Part shown: positions 11,052 to 22,223 of the stretch, one piece after another
Layout of the letters: each line of letters opens with the position of its first letter
Position numbering within the stretch: position 1 is the first letter of the stretch
NCBI GenBank assembly: GCA_021396245.1
Contig: WNYE01000003.1
Span: 785,644 to 849,643, forward strand
DNA: 64,000 nt
DNA from: Sporothrix humicola
Lineage: Eukaryota; Ascomycota; Sordariomycetes; Ophiostomatales; Ophiostomataceae
Reading direction: 5' to 3'
Translations under genes and position numbers: made by a program
Notes under the pieces: model-generated
Databases searched by the model: none
Told to the model about the DNA's origin: nothing
What the model saw: only the letters and a program-made list of their open reading frames with translations

Positions 11052-12151
11052 TTAGTTCTGCACCCGCGCATCGCCCCAGGCCGTCCCGGATATATCGACC
11101 CACCCGTTGCATCTCCAACCGTTAGTGATGGCGTCTTTTGCTGTCTCGTCGGCCACCGTGTTCCATTCTCTCGGGATGCGCCAAAATTTAGTTGCCATTC
11201 CCTGCTCACTGCGCTTCTCGATCTCGCCTAGCAGCGCCTCCCACAGATCCTTATTTTTGACGGGCCCATTGCGTCCCATCCAGTCTCTGTTGATCCACGA
11301 CCTTGCCCACTGGGTGGCGCCGTTGACAACATACTCCGAGTCGGTGGCGATCACGAGGGTGTGGAAGCCTTCGCCGGGATGGGGCCAGTAGCGGTACCGT
11401 AGCGCGGCGATGACGGCACGGAGCTCGGCACGATTACTGCTTTGAATCCCGGGATCGCCAAACGGGCCCTGGCCTTCCAGTCCGCCGGCACAAATTAACT
11501 TGTTGCCCTGTGGGTCTACGCCGTGCCAAAATGCCCATGCGGCCTTTGGGTCAGACTGGCCGTTGTTGGAGCAGGCGCCGTCGGTGCGAATGATGCCGGT
11601 GCCGGGATCGTGGGGAAGTGTGTATCTTGAAAGTGGTGTTAATTTTCCGCGTCTATCAATAAATATTTTGTGCTACAGCTGTGCTGTCCGAGGGCATTGT
11701 TACGTGTAACATACCTCAAAAAGTCACGGACTGAAGAATAGCCCCCGTGTCGAGTGAACAGTGCATCGGGCGTGATGGTGGTGGATGGCGGGACAAACAC
11801 GGTTGGGAAAATACGGCCGTTCCATCGGCGCAGTTTGGGGCTAAGCTGCTGCGGTTGGGCAGGCCCAATGTCTCTATGCGTGACATCGATGCTCACGCCA
11901 CTTATTCCGTAGGATCGTCCATCAAACTCGTCTTCGTCGTCGTCGTCTTCCTCACCGGAGAGAACGTCGTCCATGAACGTGTAGTCGGAGCAGCACAGGC
12001 CGCAGACTTCCAGGCCGTGTGGACCGCAAACTAAGTGTCCACTCGGAAGCTCACAGGGACCCTCTGTTCTGGGGGCACGTGGGTGAGGGGGGAGGCCCTG
12101 CGCAATGTACCAGCCAACTGGGTTTGCAGGGCGGCCCGAACGTCGCGGCAT
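11052..12151 (-). CDS. RNase H-like protein with N-terminal Cys/His motif (paralogue 3)
   Basis: A 336-aa member of the same family. Exons 12151-11715 and 11625-11052, intron GTATGT…TCAAG at the conserved position (FLR/YTLPHD). The N-terminus has C-x2-H-G-x3-C-x2-C-C-x-D-Y (residues near 60-75), then an acidic run of Asp/Glu, then the linker FPTVFVPPSTTITPDALF. The RNase H domain is complete: D161 in RTDGAC, Glu in SNRAELRAV, Asp in ATDSEYVVNG and Asp in VADETAK. Its closest relative in the window is paralogue 4 (shared IATDSEYVV, DLWEALLGE, FWRIPREWNTVAD). Like paralogue 4, it is followed on its upstream side by a transporter C-terminus, here only a relic. This suggests the two loci descend from one duplicated segment. 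Confidence 0.85.
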
Positions 12152-12540
12152 TATGAAGTCGAGCGTGCAGAGAAGGGGACTGAATGGTTGGTTTTGGGGC
12201 AATCGGAAGTTTCGATGAGGCGGCGTCAATTAAATTGATATGCAGATGGATTGAATGAGTGAACTCGGTATTGCTTTTGATAATGCAAGGACTAAGGAAG
12301 ATGGCATACACGGCCCCACCCGGGAGTACGTTTGTTTGCCCGAGGCTGAGATCTTGGCATCCAAGACTGCGGAGAGATGGAAAGGCGGTGGCTGAAGGTA
12401 GAATGAAATAAGCTGACTCAGTGGGCATAGTGTCGTCTGTATAAATGGTAATTTGAGAGTAGATTTTATGAGGAAGACCTAAACACACTATCTTACATGG
12501 GCTCTTGTTGATCCGTTGATTAGGTCTCATGAATTTACTT
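12152..12540. other. Upstream region of RNase H paralogue 3
   Basis: About 390 bp with no gene. It corresponds in position to the ~510-bp spacer between paralogue 4 and the intact transporter at 25.6 kb. Confidence 0.4.
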
Positions 12541-12895
12541 TTATATCAAAGTGGAAAGTTGACTATAATAACAGCGAGGTCGATTTTGAACAGCAATACG
12601 TAAAACGGCTACGCCAAAGAAAGCCACACAGCAACACGCCGTACGCCATCCTCGTGACTGTTTGATGCTGCCCTCTTTCCACAAACAAACAAATATTGCT
12701 AGATCGAATATAACGGAAGCAATGACCAAGGTTATGTCCAGAGCCAGCGGTGGAGCCAGCATTGATTTTGTCATGACGCTGTAAATAATTTGCTTTTCAG
12801 ATTAAAAAATATGATACCTGTTGTTTACAATATCTGCCTGAAGTGACAAGTTATACAAGATAGAATGACCTTATTTACACTCTGTTACCCACATT
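12541..12895 (-). pseudogene. Decayed MFS transporter C-terminus joined to a dehydrogenase 3' flank
   Basis: The stretch from about 12625 to 12780 aligns by eye with the 3' end of the intact transporter gene at 25.6 kb: AGAAAG-CTCAC-like start, CCATCCTC, TTGATGC-GCC, TCTTTCC and ACAAACAA are shared in order. Translated, it resembles the last helix plus tail (IFVCLWKEG versus LFVCGKKAA). From about 12785 to 12895 the DNA instead resembles the 3' end and flank of the MDR dehydrogenase at 22.2 kb (GCCTGA…GACAA-TTA-AC…TAGAATG). The same joint occurs at 21.9-22.2 kb, so the truncated transporter was copied together with the dehydrogenase end. Confidence 0.65.
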
Positions 12896-13375
12896 GCTGC
12901 ATTCTAATTACTAGCGAGAATAACATCGAATGCAGATTTGGGGGCCGAGACTGGGAGTCATTCCTCGTCCACAATGTGGTGACGTTGATTTTTCTCCCGC
13001 GAGCGTTGAAGTAGTCGACAGTACAATGCTCACGAGGGTCGGCCCGGCTTGTATGCCACCCGTTGCTACAATTGTTGTGAGCTTGAAGGAAAGTGAGAAT
13101 GAGCGCTTTATCGTAAAAGAGTTAAAAAGATCAGTCATTGGCTTGTACGGTCTTATCATGTGACTCCAGGAGATGAGCTGGCTGCGCAACTTCCCGAGCG
13201 AATTAGAAGTGATCGTTCGATTGCACCACCCAACAAACGTCGGAGCCTCACCGCAGCACCTTTTTTATCCCACAGCTCTATACACTCTTTCTTTTCTGCA
13301 ACTCACTTTCCGATTTCAAGATACCGTTATAAAAACGGACACAGGCCGGCACAAATCACTTCTGACTCCTAAACA
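12896..13375. promoter_or_regulatory. Upstream region of the SRPK-like kinase gene
   Basis: No gene with recognisable features. A TTATAAAAA at about 13328-13336 lies ~40 nt before the kinase ATG and is a plausible TATA element. Confidence 0.35.
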
Positions 13376-15010
13376 ATGAGCGCCTCACCCTCCCCAAGTC
13401 CTCCTTCCGATCCCTTGGGCGGCGAGAAGCGTTTCAAAAGGCTCAACACTGCATGCGAATGGGTTGAAGACTACCGCCCGGGCAGATTCCATCCTGTTGA
13501 TGTCGGCGACATGTTACGAAATGGCCAGTATAGAGTTATTCGAAAACTTGGCTACGGTTCGTTCTCGACTGTTTGGTTGGCCCATGATACAATGTATGGA
13601 CTTCCTGCGTGACTTTACCCTTTATATGACCACTTAGTTGACATCTCTCTTCAAAGGAAAAATATGTACGTCGCTCTGAAGATCGCGACAGCAAGCGCGT
13701 CCCTGCAGTCAAAGCGGGAGCTTCTAGAAGTGACCTTGTACCGCCATCTTGCTTCACAGGCGGCCCAAGGGCGAGCATCCGCTCTAGTGGATCGGTACAT
13801 GACCCGACTCCTAGACACGTTTGACTTGCGCGGACCCAATGGCGCGCACAAATGCCTTGTTTTTGAGCCAATGGGCCCGACTGTCAACAGCATGGTCGAC
13901 GAGCTGCCTGAGTTCAAGCCGCGCATGCGTTGGATGACAGTACGCTACCCGCTTTGGATGGCGAAGCAAATCTTGCGCGGGGCATTGGAAGCTCTGGATT
14001 ATCTACACGAACATGGAATTGCGCATGGCGACGTGCAGCCGGGGAACATGTTATTCTCCCTTAGGAGCAGCCTTGACCAGGAGAGTGAAACCACGCTATG
14101 GCAGCCGGATAATCCGCCCGATGAGGTGGATGTGTCCATCTCAGACCCCATCGAGCGCCTCGACGGCAAGATCGACCTGTGGGCACCCAAGCACTTGTAT
14201 TTGCCCATGCCGCTTGCAGAATTTGCAGACTGTAGCCCGGGGTTCCGCATCAAGTTGTCCGACCTTGGTGGCGGTATGTATGACATTTAGGGGAGAGAGG
14301 ATTCTAGAGGAATGTCATATTTTCAAGATTCTAATGGCTTCCGGAATAGCATACTTCCTCTCCGATCCCCCAAAAGAAAGTGTCACGCCTGCTGGTCTTC
14401 GTGCTCCAGAGCTTGTCCTTCAACCCAAGAACGAGTCTAGTCCCACGGATGGCAACATGCTTGACGTCTGGAGTCTTGGTTGTCTCTTTTTCGAGCTTGT
14501 CACGGGCCGGCCGCTATTCTGCATCTCGGGACGGGGCGGCCGGAGCAGAATCGATGACAGCCACCTCCTAAGCTTTTGGTCAGTTCTAGGACGTCTGCCG
14601 CCAGCCATGTGCGGTCTCTGGGTGCACACTACCTTCGTAAAGAGCAGGATGGCGAGCACGGAGATTGCTGTACACTCTATAACTCGCAGGTTGTGGTAGA
14701 CAGCACTTCGAGCAGCTCCGCGGACACGCCGAACAAGGTACGCAGGGTGCGAAGGGTACCGCCACCTTTGCCGCCACCTGAGTCGATGGAAGAGATGTTT
14801 GACATCGCGGCTCCCGTGGCATCAGTTGCCGAGGCACACCAAATGAAACGTCTTATCCGCCGCATTTTGCATTACGACCCAGCCCAGAGGCCAACGATGG
14901 CCGAGATTCTGCAGGATGACTGGTTTTCCAGAGACGATTGGCATCCGAGTAAAGAGGAGAAGGAGAGCTGGGACAAGCTTCAATGTGAGAGAAAAGTGAC
15001 AGAAAAATAG
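13376..15010 (+). pseudogene. SRPK-like Ser/Thr protein kinase with a frameshift
   Basis: A fungal SR-protein-kinase-like enzyme. Exon 1 is 13376-13593, exon 2 13657-14273, exon 3 from 14350; both introns keep frame. Visible are the glycine loop LGYGSFSTVWLAHD, the lysine in YVALKIATA, a catalytic loop in variant form (AHGDVQPGNML, where the usual Lys is Gln), the metal site SDLGGG, and RAPELVL. Near 14598-14606 the frame breaks: GRLPP continues only in the next frame, as SHVRSLGAHYLRKEQDGEHGD. The loss of one C in a CCGCC-type run would explain this. After the break the frame is open to TAG at 15008-15010, with the C-lobe segment LIRRILHYDPAQRPTMAEIL. Without correction, translation stops at 14699. 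I call it a probable recent pseudogene, or a sequencing error. Confidence 0.75.
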
Positions 15011-15381
15011 CATCATGAAGATACTTCGATTGTGTTAATTACTCGGCGTAACCTAAACTTAACTCAAAAACACTAAGTCAACAGCAAACACGGGGAATTT
15101 ATTAAACAGTTTATAGAGAGGAAATTGTAATCGCAGATTTTGAAACAACGGAAGCCATTGACGGACACCCGGCGTGCTGCGCCTCGGAAGTAGCTGCAAG
15201 GCGTTCATTTTCTCCATCTAAAATATGCTGACACTACGAAGGTCGACATTGCTTAAGCCAGCCCCTGGGCACACCCTCTCCTTGGCTCAACCTCGCTCTC
15301 CTAGGCTCCAAGTTATGGGGAGCGCCCTGCATGCATACCCTTGGCCTTGGCCTGTCACATGCTATCTTTTCTTTCAATTGT
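15011..15381. other. Intergenic between convergent kinase and OPT genes
   Basis: The shared 3' flank of two convergent genes. No gene or repeat is seen. Confidence 0.5.
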
Positions 15382-18300
15382 TTAGCTCGTGAGGGCGAAG
15401 CATCGTTCAACGTTAACAGCGTTGTTTCCCCACCACTTGACCATGACCGTGCCCGTCGTACTGAGGAAGAGGAAAATGAACAGAAGGTTTGCGTTGTAGC
15501 CAGTGTCGAGAGCGGCCCCGAGTATATATGCCCAGCGGTTCCAGAAGCGGTGCCGGTAGCGGTACAGGTAAAAGTTGAAAAAAGTGCCAACGAGGATCAT
15601 TGTGAGTGGGCCCGTGCTTAGGTTTCCGCGGAAGGTAGCCGCGGACGCAAAAAAGATGGTCGTGTTCCAGAGGTTGAACCGAAAGCGCGAGCGAGGGAAC
15701 TTTTTGTATAGGAACCAGATAATGGCGGGCGCCAGGGCGCCAGCGAGGAACCCGTACCGGACAGGGGAATAGTAGGACGACGCAAAGATGCGCTTGGGTC
15801 CGACGAGGGCATATTGCACGCCATCGGTATTGTAGCTGAGAAAATCTTGCCCCGTCCACTGCCCGTTGGGGTCCGCTTCCTTGCCGGTGAGGTAATCGAA
15901 TTTGGAAGCCAAGGCCCAGCGCATCATGCCGTAGTTAACGGGCGTAGCAAGAATACCCGCAAAAATCTGCATCCCAATTACTTGTCGTGGAGGGAGGTGA
16001 AGGTAGTGGCCAATCTACAGCAGGAAAAAAAAATTAATACTCATTTCCGTACGATAGTATCACAACGCTCAAGACATTGAAATATCTAGATGTTGTTAGA
16101 GAGGTTAGAAAGACCTCATACCTTTTGGTCCTCCAGTACACTGGATCCGTCGTACCAAGTGTTGCCAGAAATAATGCGGTACGCTAGCTGGCCGAGGGGA
16201 TGACGGTTGGACCCGGATTCAATCATGTCTGTGAAGCTGCTGTTAAAAAAAAAGGACTATTCAACCACATGGCTCTGCGGCTACGTTACTCACATCCGTA
16301 TACCAGCTCATTGAAAAGCCCAACCTTCATGGAGTACCCAGAAGTTGCATAGATGAGACTCATTGGCAGCATAGACGCAGCGCCGAAACCCAGAGCCACA
16401 AAATATGTCCACGTGGACATCCAGACGGAATTGGTAGCGACAATGACAAGTAAGATGATGATAGGAATAAGCGTGAGGACAGCCCATTCCCTAGCAAAAG
16501 GTTATTAGCGGTTTCGTACATCATGTTAGCCTTGGTGGGGGAGGGGGGGGACGCACCAAAGTTTGATGGTTGGATATTGCTGTATGAGGACGCTGAGGCG
16601 ATCCTTGTGGAAGTTTTTTAAATTTTTCCTCGACTTCCAGAGTTTCGCAATTTTGGGACCCAGAAATAAGGCAGCCCAGACGTACGATGAGATGTAGGAT
16701 GCATACCACTGGCCGGGAGAAAAAAGCATTAGCGGCACAGAAGGGAAACAATAAAAAAGACACAATACCGAATTGTGGAAGGGCGGAAATACATACCATA
16801 AATATCTCCCATGTATATTGGGCACCCGTATAAGCTAGGCCAACTTCCTCGTATTTTGTCTCGTTGACGACTTGGCGGCCCTGGGCATCGGTGTAAACTA
16901 AGATACAGTTAGCGGACCGTAGCGGAATTAAGGAAAAACAGCTAAAGGATGGACAGTTTAGGCATACTCAAAGAATTGAAAGGGTAAGATGAGCCGTTCT
17001 TTTGGAACACGTTCTGCGACATGATGTTGTAGGTCGGCGAGCCCCAGAGGTTGCCAAAGTAGGCTATTGGGATGAGAATCCAAGTCTGTAACTGTTTTAA
17101 TATGGTAATTCAAATGCGAGTCGTGCTGCAGTCAGCTCTTGGAAAAAAAGGGAAAGAGCTACCGTTATGACAAAGCCGGCAAAGATAATGAGCTGGACGC
17201 TGTACGGGTATGTGATCACAGTCGATGTGATGTTGGACCAATTGAGAGTAATGTTTAAGAGTCCGACTCCACCGTGGCCAGCACCGAGAAAGTTGACCTT
17301 GTGGTTGTGACTGGCAAACCAGCAGAGAGGCGCGAGTGCTGCGACAAAGGGAAATATGTATTCAGGCAAGAACTGCCATGCAAAGCACCCTAGAAGTACC
17401 CACCAAAACGTCTAGTTAAGGAATAATGTTACCTGGCTGTTTGGCTGGAAGGAACAAAGGATGCCCTCGTAAAACTCACATTCATTTGTTTCTGCGAACT
17501 TTTGGAGTGCGTTTCCCATTTCTCGTGCATGCTTCGGTACACCTTAACTTGCTGTAGTGAAAGTGGGAAGATAAACTCGGGATCATCAACCAAAATCGTA
17601 CGGACCATAGCTGCGAAAGAAAATCCCAAGAGTGCCGCTCCCTAAGTGCGAGAAAAACAATTAGCAGTTGAGAACGGAGAGATGGACATCTTTCCCTGAT
17701 TACAAGAGTTACGAACCCAACTAAAGAAGAGAGCAATGGCTGGACTCATAGTAATGCCATAATACAATGCCGCATTGGTTGGAAGAAAGCCTTGTATGAC
17801 AGGTTAGATTGGGTACGGAACTCGAGCTATTAACGAAAAAGAAATAAAAAAAATACTTACTTGCCCACTGGCCAGTACTGCCTGCATTCGCCCCGATGCC
17901 GATGATGGCATGTTCTTTGGCGGAGAAGGGTCCCGGATTCAACGAAAAGGACCAAGGGCCCAGAGGAACGGTCCAATCCGGCAGCACCTTTGCCATCAGC
18001 CGGCCGAGGGGAGCAGAAGCCAAGATGACAAAAAACACTGGGAATGGGGCGGTCGTAGTTCTAAAGCTGCAGACAAGTATTGGTAAGTGTGATAAGTCAG
18101 AGCCAGGGGAAAGTAATTCTAATTCTCACTAAGATAGCTGCGAGACGGCACTCCCGACAATGCAGAACAATGCCGTAAGAAACACAGAGCGGAAAGTCAC
18201 CACGAATGTAGTTGGGTCATCCTCAAAGCTCACGACATTGCGAACAATGTCGGGTATATTCTTAAACTCGTCCGTAGTAAAGTCATAGCCAGGATCGTCT

Positions 18301-18482
18301 ACCTCGTCTACCTGCGTGATGCCACCAAGCTTTCCTTGGCCGTCAAGGCCGGAGGAAGTTAGGCCAGCTTTGTTGTCACCGTATTCAGTCGACGGCGAAG
18401 CGGCAACCAGGTCTGGGTCGGAGACCTCTCTAGTATCGTCCACAATCACCCGTGCGTTTTTCTCGGCAACAGGAGATGCCAT
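15382..18482 (-). CDS. Oligopeptide transporter, OPT family
   Basis: A plasma-membrane proton-coupled importer of small peptides. I assembled eleven exons that keep frame throughout: 18482-18130, 18066-17861, 17790-17717, 17641-17480, 17411-17163, 17085-16968, 16897-16797, 16708-16557, 16490-16294, 16228-16122 and 16014-15382, giving 783 aa. Family marks include NIPDIVRNVVSFEDDP at the N-terminus, SLNPGPFSAKEHAIIGIGAN, TFWWVLLGCFAWQFLPEYIF, FGNLWGSPTYN, MSLIYATSGYSMKVGLFNE with LVYG, SGSNRHPLGQLAYRIISG, and KFPRSRFRFNLWNTTIFFA near the end. These are diagnostic of the fungal OPT group. The high intron number contrasts with its neighbours. The gene directly upstream encodes an M20 carboxypeptidase on the same strand, which fits peptide scavenging. 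Confidence 0.92.
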
Positions 18483-18497
18483 GATCGATACTTTGTA

Positions 18498-18539
18498 AGT
18501 GTTTAGTGTGTTTCGTGTGTTTGGTGTGTTTGGTGTCGG
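18498..18539. repeat. GTGTTTGGT-type minisatellite in the OPT leader
   Basis: Four to five imperfect copies of a 9-10-nt GTGTTTxGT unit lie 16-57 nt upstream of the OPT start codon, probably inside its 5' untranslated region. Confidence 0.7.
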
Positions 18540-19241
18540 TAGTGTACCTAGTGTACTCGGCTATGTTCAGGAAAATAAAGACGGATGGTGGATGGGACAC
18601 CCGGCTCTTATGGTGTTTTGCATATTCTCGGCCAGTGTCGCGGCGCCTTTTTTCCGATATCGTCGAATCCAACGAAGAGTCTCTACTTTCCAAGCACGCA
18701 ATGCTCTAGCACCAGTGGTCATCTATGTGGTGACCTCCGGCTACGAACCTCTGCAGGGTTAAATTGATGCACCATTAGGAGTGGACACCCAACCCTGTGG
18801 ACAACAGAGTGAGACCTAGGTCAGCAGCACGCAATTATACGTGCAGAATCATTGCCTTGTACAGACTCGGACGTTTTTGTCATGTGTCCTATATAGAGTG
18901 GTACTGCATTGCACCAAGTGTTACATCGCAATAACAAAGTGCTATGTGGTCAGAATAATGAATTTCACATTTTGAGTAGACACTACACATGAGGTTATAG
19001 GTGCTTTGACTTGTAAGCATGGACGTGAGAAAAAAGTAATGAGTCTACAAATTCCTCGGACTTTCGACCTATTCCTCAACATCCTGAAATACTACATATA
19101 TATGCTAGAATTCGGCCGGTCCTGTTTTTGCGTCGGTTAAGAACCTATACTATGTATATTTGTAGATTGTGTATCTTGTGAAACTGCCGCTGCTGCAGTT
19201 CATAGCTTATAGTTCATGGTTTATGGTTCGCAGCCCATATT
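18540..19241. other. Intergenic between OPT and M20 peptidase genes
   Basis: The OPT promoter and the peptidase 3' flank. Imperfect TTCATAG/TTCATGG/TTCGCAG repeats occur near 19198-19250. No gene is seen. Confidence 0.5.
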
Positions 19242-21058
19242 TCACAGTTCAGCCTCGTCGATGTTGCGGACGAACAAGAAAAAGAACCTGACAGCGTTGA
19301 TATGATTGTTCACATTCACCTTTTCGTCAATGGTGTGGACGCCCCGGAGGCCACCAATCACATCTTCGGGATCGTATCCTGGCGCAAACCTGAAGATGTG
19401 CTTGGTCAGGTCCCAGAAGAACCGCGTGTCTGTGTTTCCCGTCATGATTCCGGGAGCTGAAAGACGGTCAGTGGGAAAGAAAGGACAAGAAAGGAATGCC
19501 GATTTCAACCAAAAGAATCCACCCCCAGAAAATAATACCACTTACTGACGATAGTCTCTTCGCCATAGACGGCGCGGACGCTGCCGGCAAGAACCGAAAA
19601 AGGATTAACGCCGGTGCCGTCTGCGGGCGAGATGGGCGACGACTCGCTACCGTGCGGGGCGACGAGAATGATGGAGTTTGCATCTTCTTGGCCGTCAAAG
19701 GCATGCAGCGTAAGATTATACTTGGATGCAACGCCGCCAGCGATGCGCGTGAGCCGGTCGTACACCACCTGCGTCGTCTCGCCAATGTTGACTCGGTGGT
19801 TGATAACGACTTTGGCGCGCTCGGGCATCGCATTGACCTTGACACCACCCGCAACAATGTCCACGGCCTGCGACGTCTGCAGGAGATACCTGATCTCTGG
19901 GCCCTGTTTGGCCGCCTCAATAGCCAGCAGGTCTGGTCGGTTGTCTGACGAACGATGATGCGCAAGCAGCTTGCGGAGCTTTGGAGGGAATTCGGCCGCA
20001 TGTGCCGCGCCGCACTGAAGCTGGGCGAAATACGGGTTCCTCTCATCGAGGCGTGCAGGATACTGACTGGCCTCAATCTGGGTGACGAGCTCGCTGAGGA
20101 TACCAATGCTCGTGTGGTCCCGGGGAATGGAGGAATGGCCGCCGGGCGAGCGGACAGTGACCTCGACATTCGTCGATCCCTTTTCGGCCGTGCCGGGCTT
20201 TGCGAAAAGCGATCCCCACGCCTGCTCAAATCCTGCACCTTCATCAATAACGACGGCGAGGCCGTCGTCACCATAGCGGTCGTGGATGACGGCAGATAGG
20301 TTGCCGGCGCCATGGAAGCCAAATGACTCCTCGTCGAAACCAAACGACAGCAAGAGCGTGCGCTTGGGCTGGAAGCCGTGTTGAATAAGCAGTTCGGTTG
20401 CCTCCAGTATGGCAATCAGCTGGTTCTTACAGTCGCTCGAACCGCGGCCCCAGATAAACTTGCCGTCGTACGCGCCGCTCCACGGGGGGTACGTCCATGC
20501 GTCAATCGTGTCGTCCGGGACGGGGACCGTGTCCTGGTGTGCCATGAGCACAGTGGGCTTGCGGTGCGCAGCATCGCCGTCACTGCCCTGCCACGTGTAG
20601 AGAAGCCCGTGCGTGTTGATCTTCTCAACGCGTAGCGTGTGGTGGACAAGCGGGAATGTCTGCTCAAGATAGTCATAAAAGCCAAAGAAGACGTCCCATC
20701 GGCGGTCCTCGCCCACTTCGCCGAGGTCGTCGAATGTCTCCGTCTTTATTTGTACGGCTCCCGAAAGGCGCTCTATGGTCTTGCTGCGGAAAGCGTCACT
20801 GGAAAGGAGTTTGAATGCCTCGTCCAGCTTCCCATCCTCGTAGGGGAAGAGGGCCGCTGGTTGCACACATACCGCTTGAGGAGAAAGAGAGAGGGACGAC
20901 CTGTCTTGATCTCTCCAAAACCAAGCGACAACATCGGAAACCGTCAGATACACAGCGCCCAGGAGCAACGCGAGTAGCCAAACTGCGATACGGCGGCGAC
21001 TCGAGATCCGATTTTGAGTCGCGTGTGACTCAATCCCGACTTGTTGCTTTTCAAACAT
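19242..21058 (-). CDS. M20 metallopeptidase, carboxypeptidase S type
   Basis: A zinc aminoacylase/carboxypeptidase of the yeast Cps1 type, expected in the vacuole as a membrane-anchored enzyme that cleaves C-terminal residues from short peptides. Exons 21058-19546 and 19456-19242 (575 aa); donor GTAAGT and acceptor TTTCAG restore VSTPGIMTGNTDTRFFW-like sequence (TPGIMTGNTDTRFF). One signal-anchor helix spans about residues 23-46. Metal and catalytic residues are visible: H174 and D176 (AHQDTVPV), D209 (GRGSSDCKN), E243-E244 (DEESFGFHG) and the late His in NNHINAV. A dimerisation-type segment SPGGHSSIPRDHTSIG is present. Length fits the family. It lies behind the OPT transporter on the same strand, so uptake and hydrolysis of peptides may be coordinated. 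Confidence 0.93.
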
Positions 21059-21929
21059 TGTAGTAGACCTTGTGAAGCTGTGAAGAGGAAGAAGATTTGA
21101 AAATGGGAAAATGGGGAAAAAAAAAAAAAAAGAAATGGAAAACTGTGAAATGACAGAGAGCAAAGGCTCAAGAAATCACTGGCGGAGAAGAAACTTAATT
21201 GAGTGCGTCCTCCTGGATTGGGAAGGTTGCTTGACTTATTCCCATTGAATTCTAGCGCAAAAACAAACGATCTACACGATTTCCTCAGAATCGTCTATTT
21301 GGCGTTATTTTCAGATGCCTGGGTTCAGATCATGTCACTTTAGTTGGGATTATACCATATCGGCAACGACGGCACGTTCCGTTGCATTTGACAAATACGC
21401 CTGTGTGGATCAATGCTACGCAAACCGATGGCACTGCCATGCCCCGCTTGAAGTTATGCGGAGTAAAACAACAGTAAACAAACAAATCCCGTGCAACTTC
21501 TTAGAACGAGATGCGGGCCTCCCGAGACCGAGAGGGCACCACAAAGCATACTGGCAAGAGGCAAGAGGGCGCTGGAAACTCCAAGTCGTAGACCAACCAT
21601 CACACCGCTAGCCTTCAAACCTTCCCTCGACCGCCAAACACGCCGAAGCGCACCAGCAGAGGGGCCTCGCCGAAGCAGGTGGTTTATCCACTAGAAGATA
21701 GCACCAAAGCTCCCATTACCTAGCTAACGGTGGGCGCCGTAAACTTCTAGACTCGAGCAGAGAAGAAAATGAAAGGAACCCGAGCAGGAAGACATATATT
21801 TATACACGGTCGTTAAGGAGGTTACGAGAGCGGACTAATAAGAAGCAATTGCGGTCCCGTCTTATATTTACGCTTTGTATTGCGGGGAGGATGCAGCCGT
21901 CTCTCGCCCTAGTTTTTGGTGCGCCAAGA
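21059..21929. other. Intergenic upstream of the M20 peptidase
   Basis: The first ~150 nt are the peptidase leader, with a poly-A run near 21118-21132. No gene is recognised in the rest. Confidence 0.45.
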
Positions 21930-22060
21930 ATGGTACAGACTTCTTTCCACTAACACACAATTATTGCCACAACGACTCGAACGGCAGCAGTCACGATTGT
22001 GTTTAGAGTTGGCGGTGGATCCAGCATTGGCTCTACGATGACGTTTTAAATACCACGCCG
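21930..22060 (-). pseudogene. Second decayed MFS transporter C-terminus
   Basis: This aligns almost base for base with the relic at 12670-12785: TTCTTTCCAC-AAC-CACAA-TATTGC, GGCGGTGGA-CCAGCATTG, then ATGACG-TTTAAAT versus ATGACGCTGTAAAT. In translation it gives a Met-Leu-x-Pro-Pro helix and a stop just before the WKE tail. It lies downstream of the intact dehydrogenase gene, whose 3' flank is also duplicated next to the 12.6-kb relic. The transporter 5' part is missing at both places. Confidence 0.65.
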
Positions 22061-22223
22061 GCATGGGTACTATTAGGAACAAGCAGTGACCAGAAAGAAG
22101 CGCGGTTTCACGAAGCGGTACATAGAACTGTAAATGGTTTGCATTTCTAACTCAGTAGTATGCTACTTATTGCTTACATTGCCTGACCGAACTGACAACT
22201 TACACCCGCTAGAATGGGTCTGT

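Noticed and set aside
14576..14606. A short intron explaining the kinase frame change
   Set aside because: The only GT…AG pairs here are 11-26 nt apart, too short to splice, and would delete conserved residues.
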